From Arachis hypogaea (Eukaryota; Streptophyta; Magnoliopsida; Fabales; Fabaceae): a stretch of DNA of 64,000 nucleotides. The notes beneath the pieces are model-generated. The model saw only the letters and a program-made list of their open reading frames with translations. It was not told the origin of the DNA and made no database searches. The DNA is taken from the NCBI RefSeq assembly GCF_003086295.3, contig NC_092048.1:72458841-72522840 (forward strand), given 5' to 3'. A program made the translations under genes and the position numbers. Shown piece after piece: positions 63,901 through 64,000 of the stretch (the stretch's first letter is position 1; every line of letters begins with the position of its first letter).

Positions 63901-64000
63901 ATAAAAAACCGTAGAAAATCCTAAAAAACCCTAGAAAACCATAAAAAATCCTAAAAACCCTAGAAAATCCTAAAAAACCCTAAAAACCATAGAAAATCCT
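60925..64000 (-). repeat. C-rich array, block C14, with the start of a further unit A
   Basis: Matches 13901-16990. Unit A begins at the canonical tract 60999-61012 and runs off the window. No gene is seen. Confidence 0.92.
60999..61012 (-). repeat. Two perfect CCCTAAA heptamers, copy of 13975-13988
   Basis: Same tract and same flanks as the left edge of unit A1, preserved in the second large copy. Confidence 0.87.

Larger units (their letters stand above)
48355..64000. repeat. Large duplicated block X, copy 2
   Basis: Offsets from copy 1: 47,260 at 48601, 47,247 at 50317, 47,245 at 50771, 47,046 at 58312, 47,041 at 60394, 47,024 at 60871 and 61006, 47,026 at 63841. The steps come from single-base losses near the gap, a roughly 199-bp net loss near 56600 and a 17-bp loss near 60650. 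Elsewhere the two copies look nearly identical. Confidence 0.9.

Noticed and set aside
1..64000. Protein-coding, tRNA or rRNA genes
   Set aside because: Both strands were read through. Stop codons recur within nearly every 9-10 bp monomer on both strands, and no stretch departs from the repeat vocabulary long enough for an RNA gene.
1..64000. Assignment to the Cestrum-type telomere
   Set aside because: The units here mix 9- and 10-bp forms and include CCCTAGAAAA, which is not a uniform T6AGGG array. The resemblance alone does not name a genus.

Overview
The whole window is non-coding, plant-type telomere-like satellite DNA; no gene, RNA gene or transposon is supported. The basic word is a stretched, degenerate form of the CCCTAAA/TTTAGGG telomeric heptamer. 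Monomers are mostly 9-10 bp (CCCTAAAAA, CCCTAAAAAA, CCCTAGAAAA), with first-triplet variants TCC, CTC, CAC, CCA and CCG. Stop codons (TAA/TAG on the C-rich strand, TAG on the G-rich strand) occur in nearly every monomer, and the monomer length changes constantly, so no frame stays open. The heptamer core suggests a land plant or related green lineage. The species cannot be named from the sequence, nor can one tell whether the locus is subtelomeric, pericentromeric or interstitial.

Layout by orientation of the + strand: G-rich 1-907; C-rich 908-1338; G-rich 1341-3080; C-rich 3081-11271, with a short G-rich island at 3526-3580; G-rich 11273-13352; then C-rich to the gap at 46179, broken only by islands near 13847, 17767, 20996, 29468 and 32668. 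The gap is exactly 1000 N (46179-47178). After it: C-rich 47179-48598; G-rich 48601-50325; C-rich 50326-58317 (island 50771); G-rich 58318-60393; C-rich 60394-64000 (island 60871). All eight islands start on the palindrome TCCTAGGA and end in a near-perfect 10-bp stem.

Three scales of duplication lie on top of the monomers. (1) An 11.7-11.9 kb higher-order unit is in direct tandem: 13982-25672, 25673-37534, and a third, diverged copy from 37535 towards the gap. (2) A block of at least 15.5 kb, about 1060-16990, recurs at about 48355-64000 with an offset of 47.0-47.3 kb. (3) Smaller tandem duplications occur inside blocks (615 bp, 627 bp, 59 bp). Short runs of perfect CCCTAAA are rare, and several sit exactly where two blocks join or where one copy departs from its homologues. 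This suggests that telomeric microhomology, or telomere addition followed by recombination, assembled the array.

Sequence quality falls off on both sides of the gap: C and G triplets lose bases, and A runs reach 57 bp. Features in about 45.1-46.2 kb and 47.6-48.6 kb, and whether the 47-kb duplication is real, should be read with that in mind.
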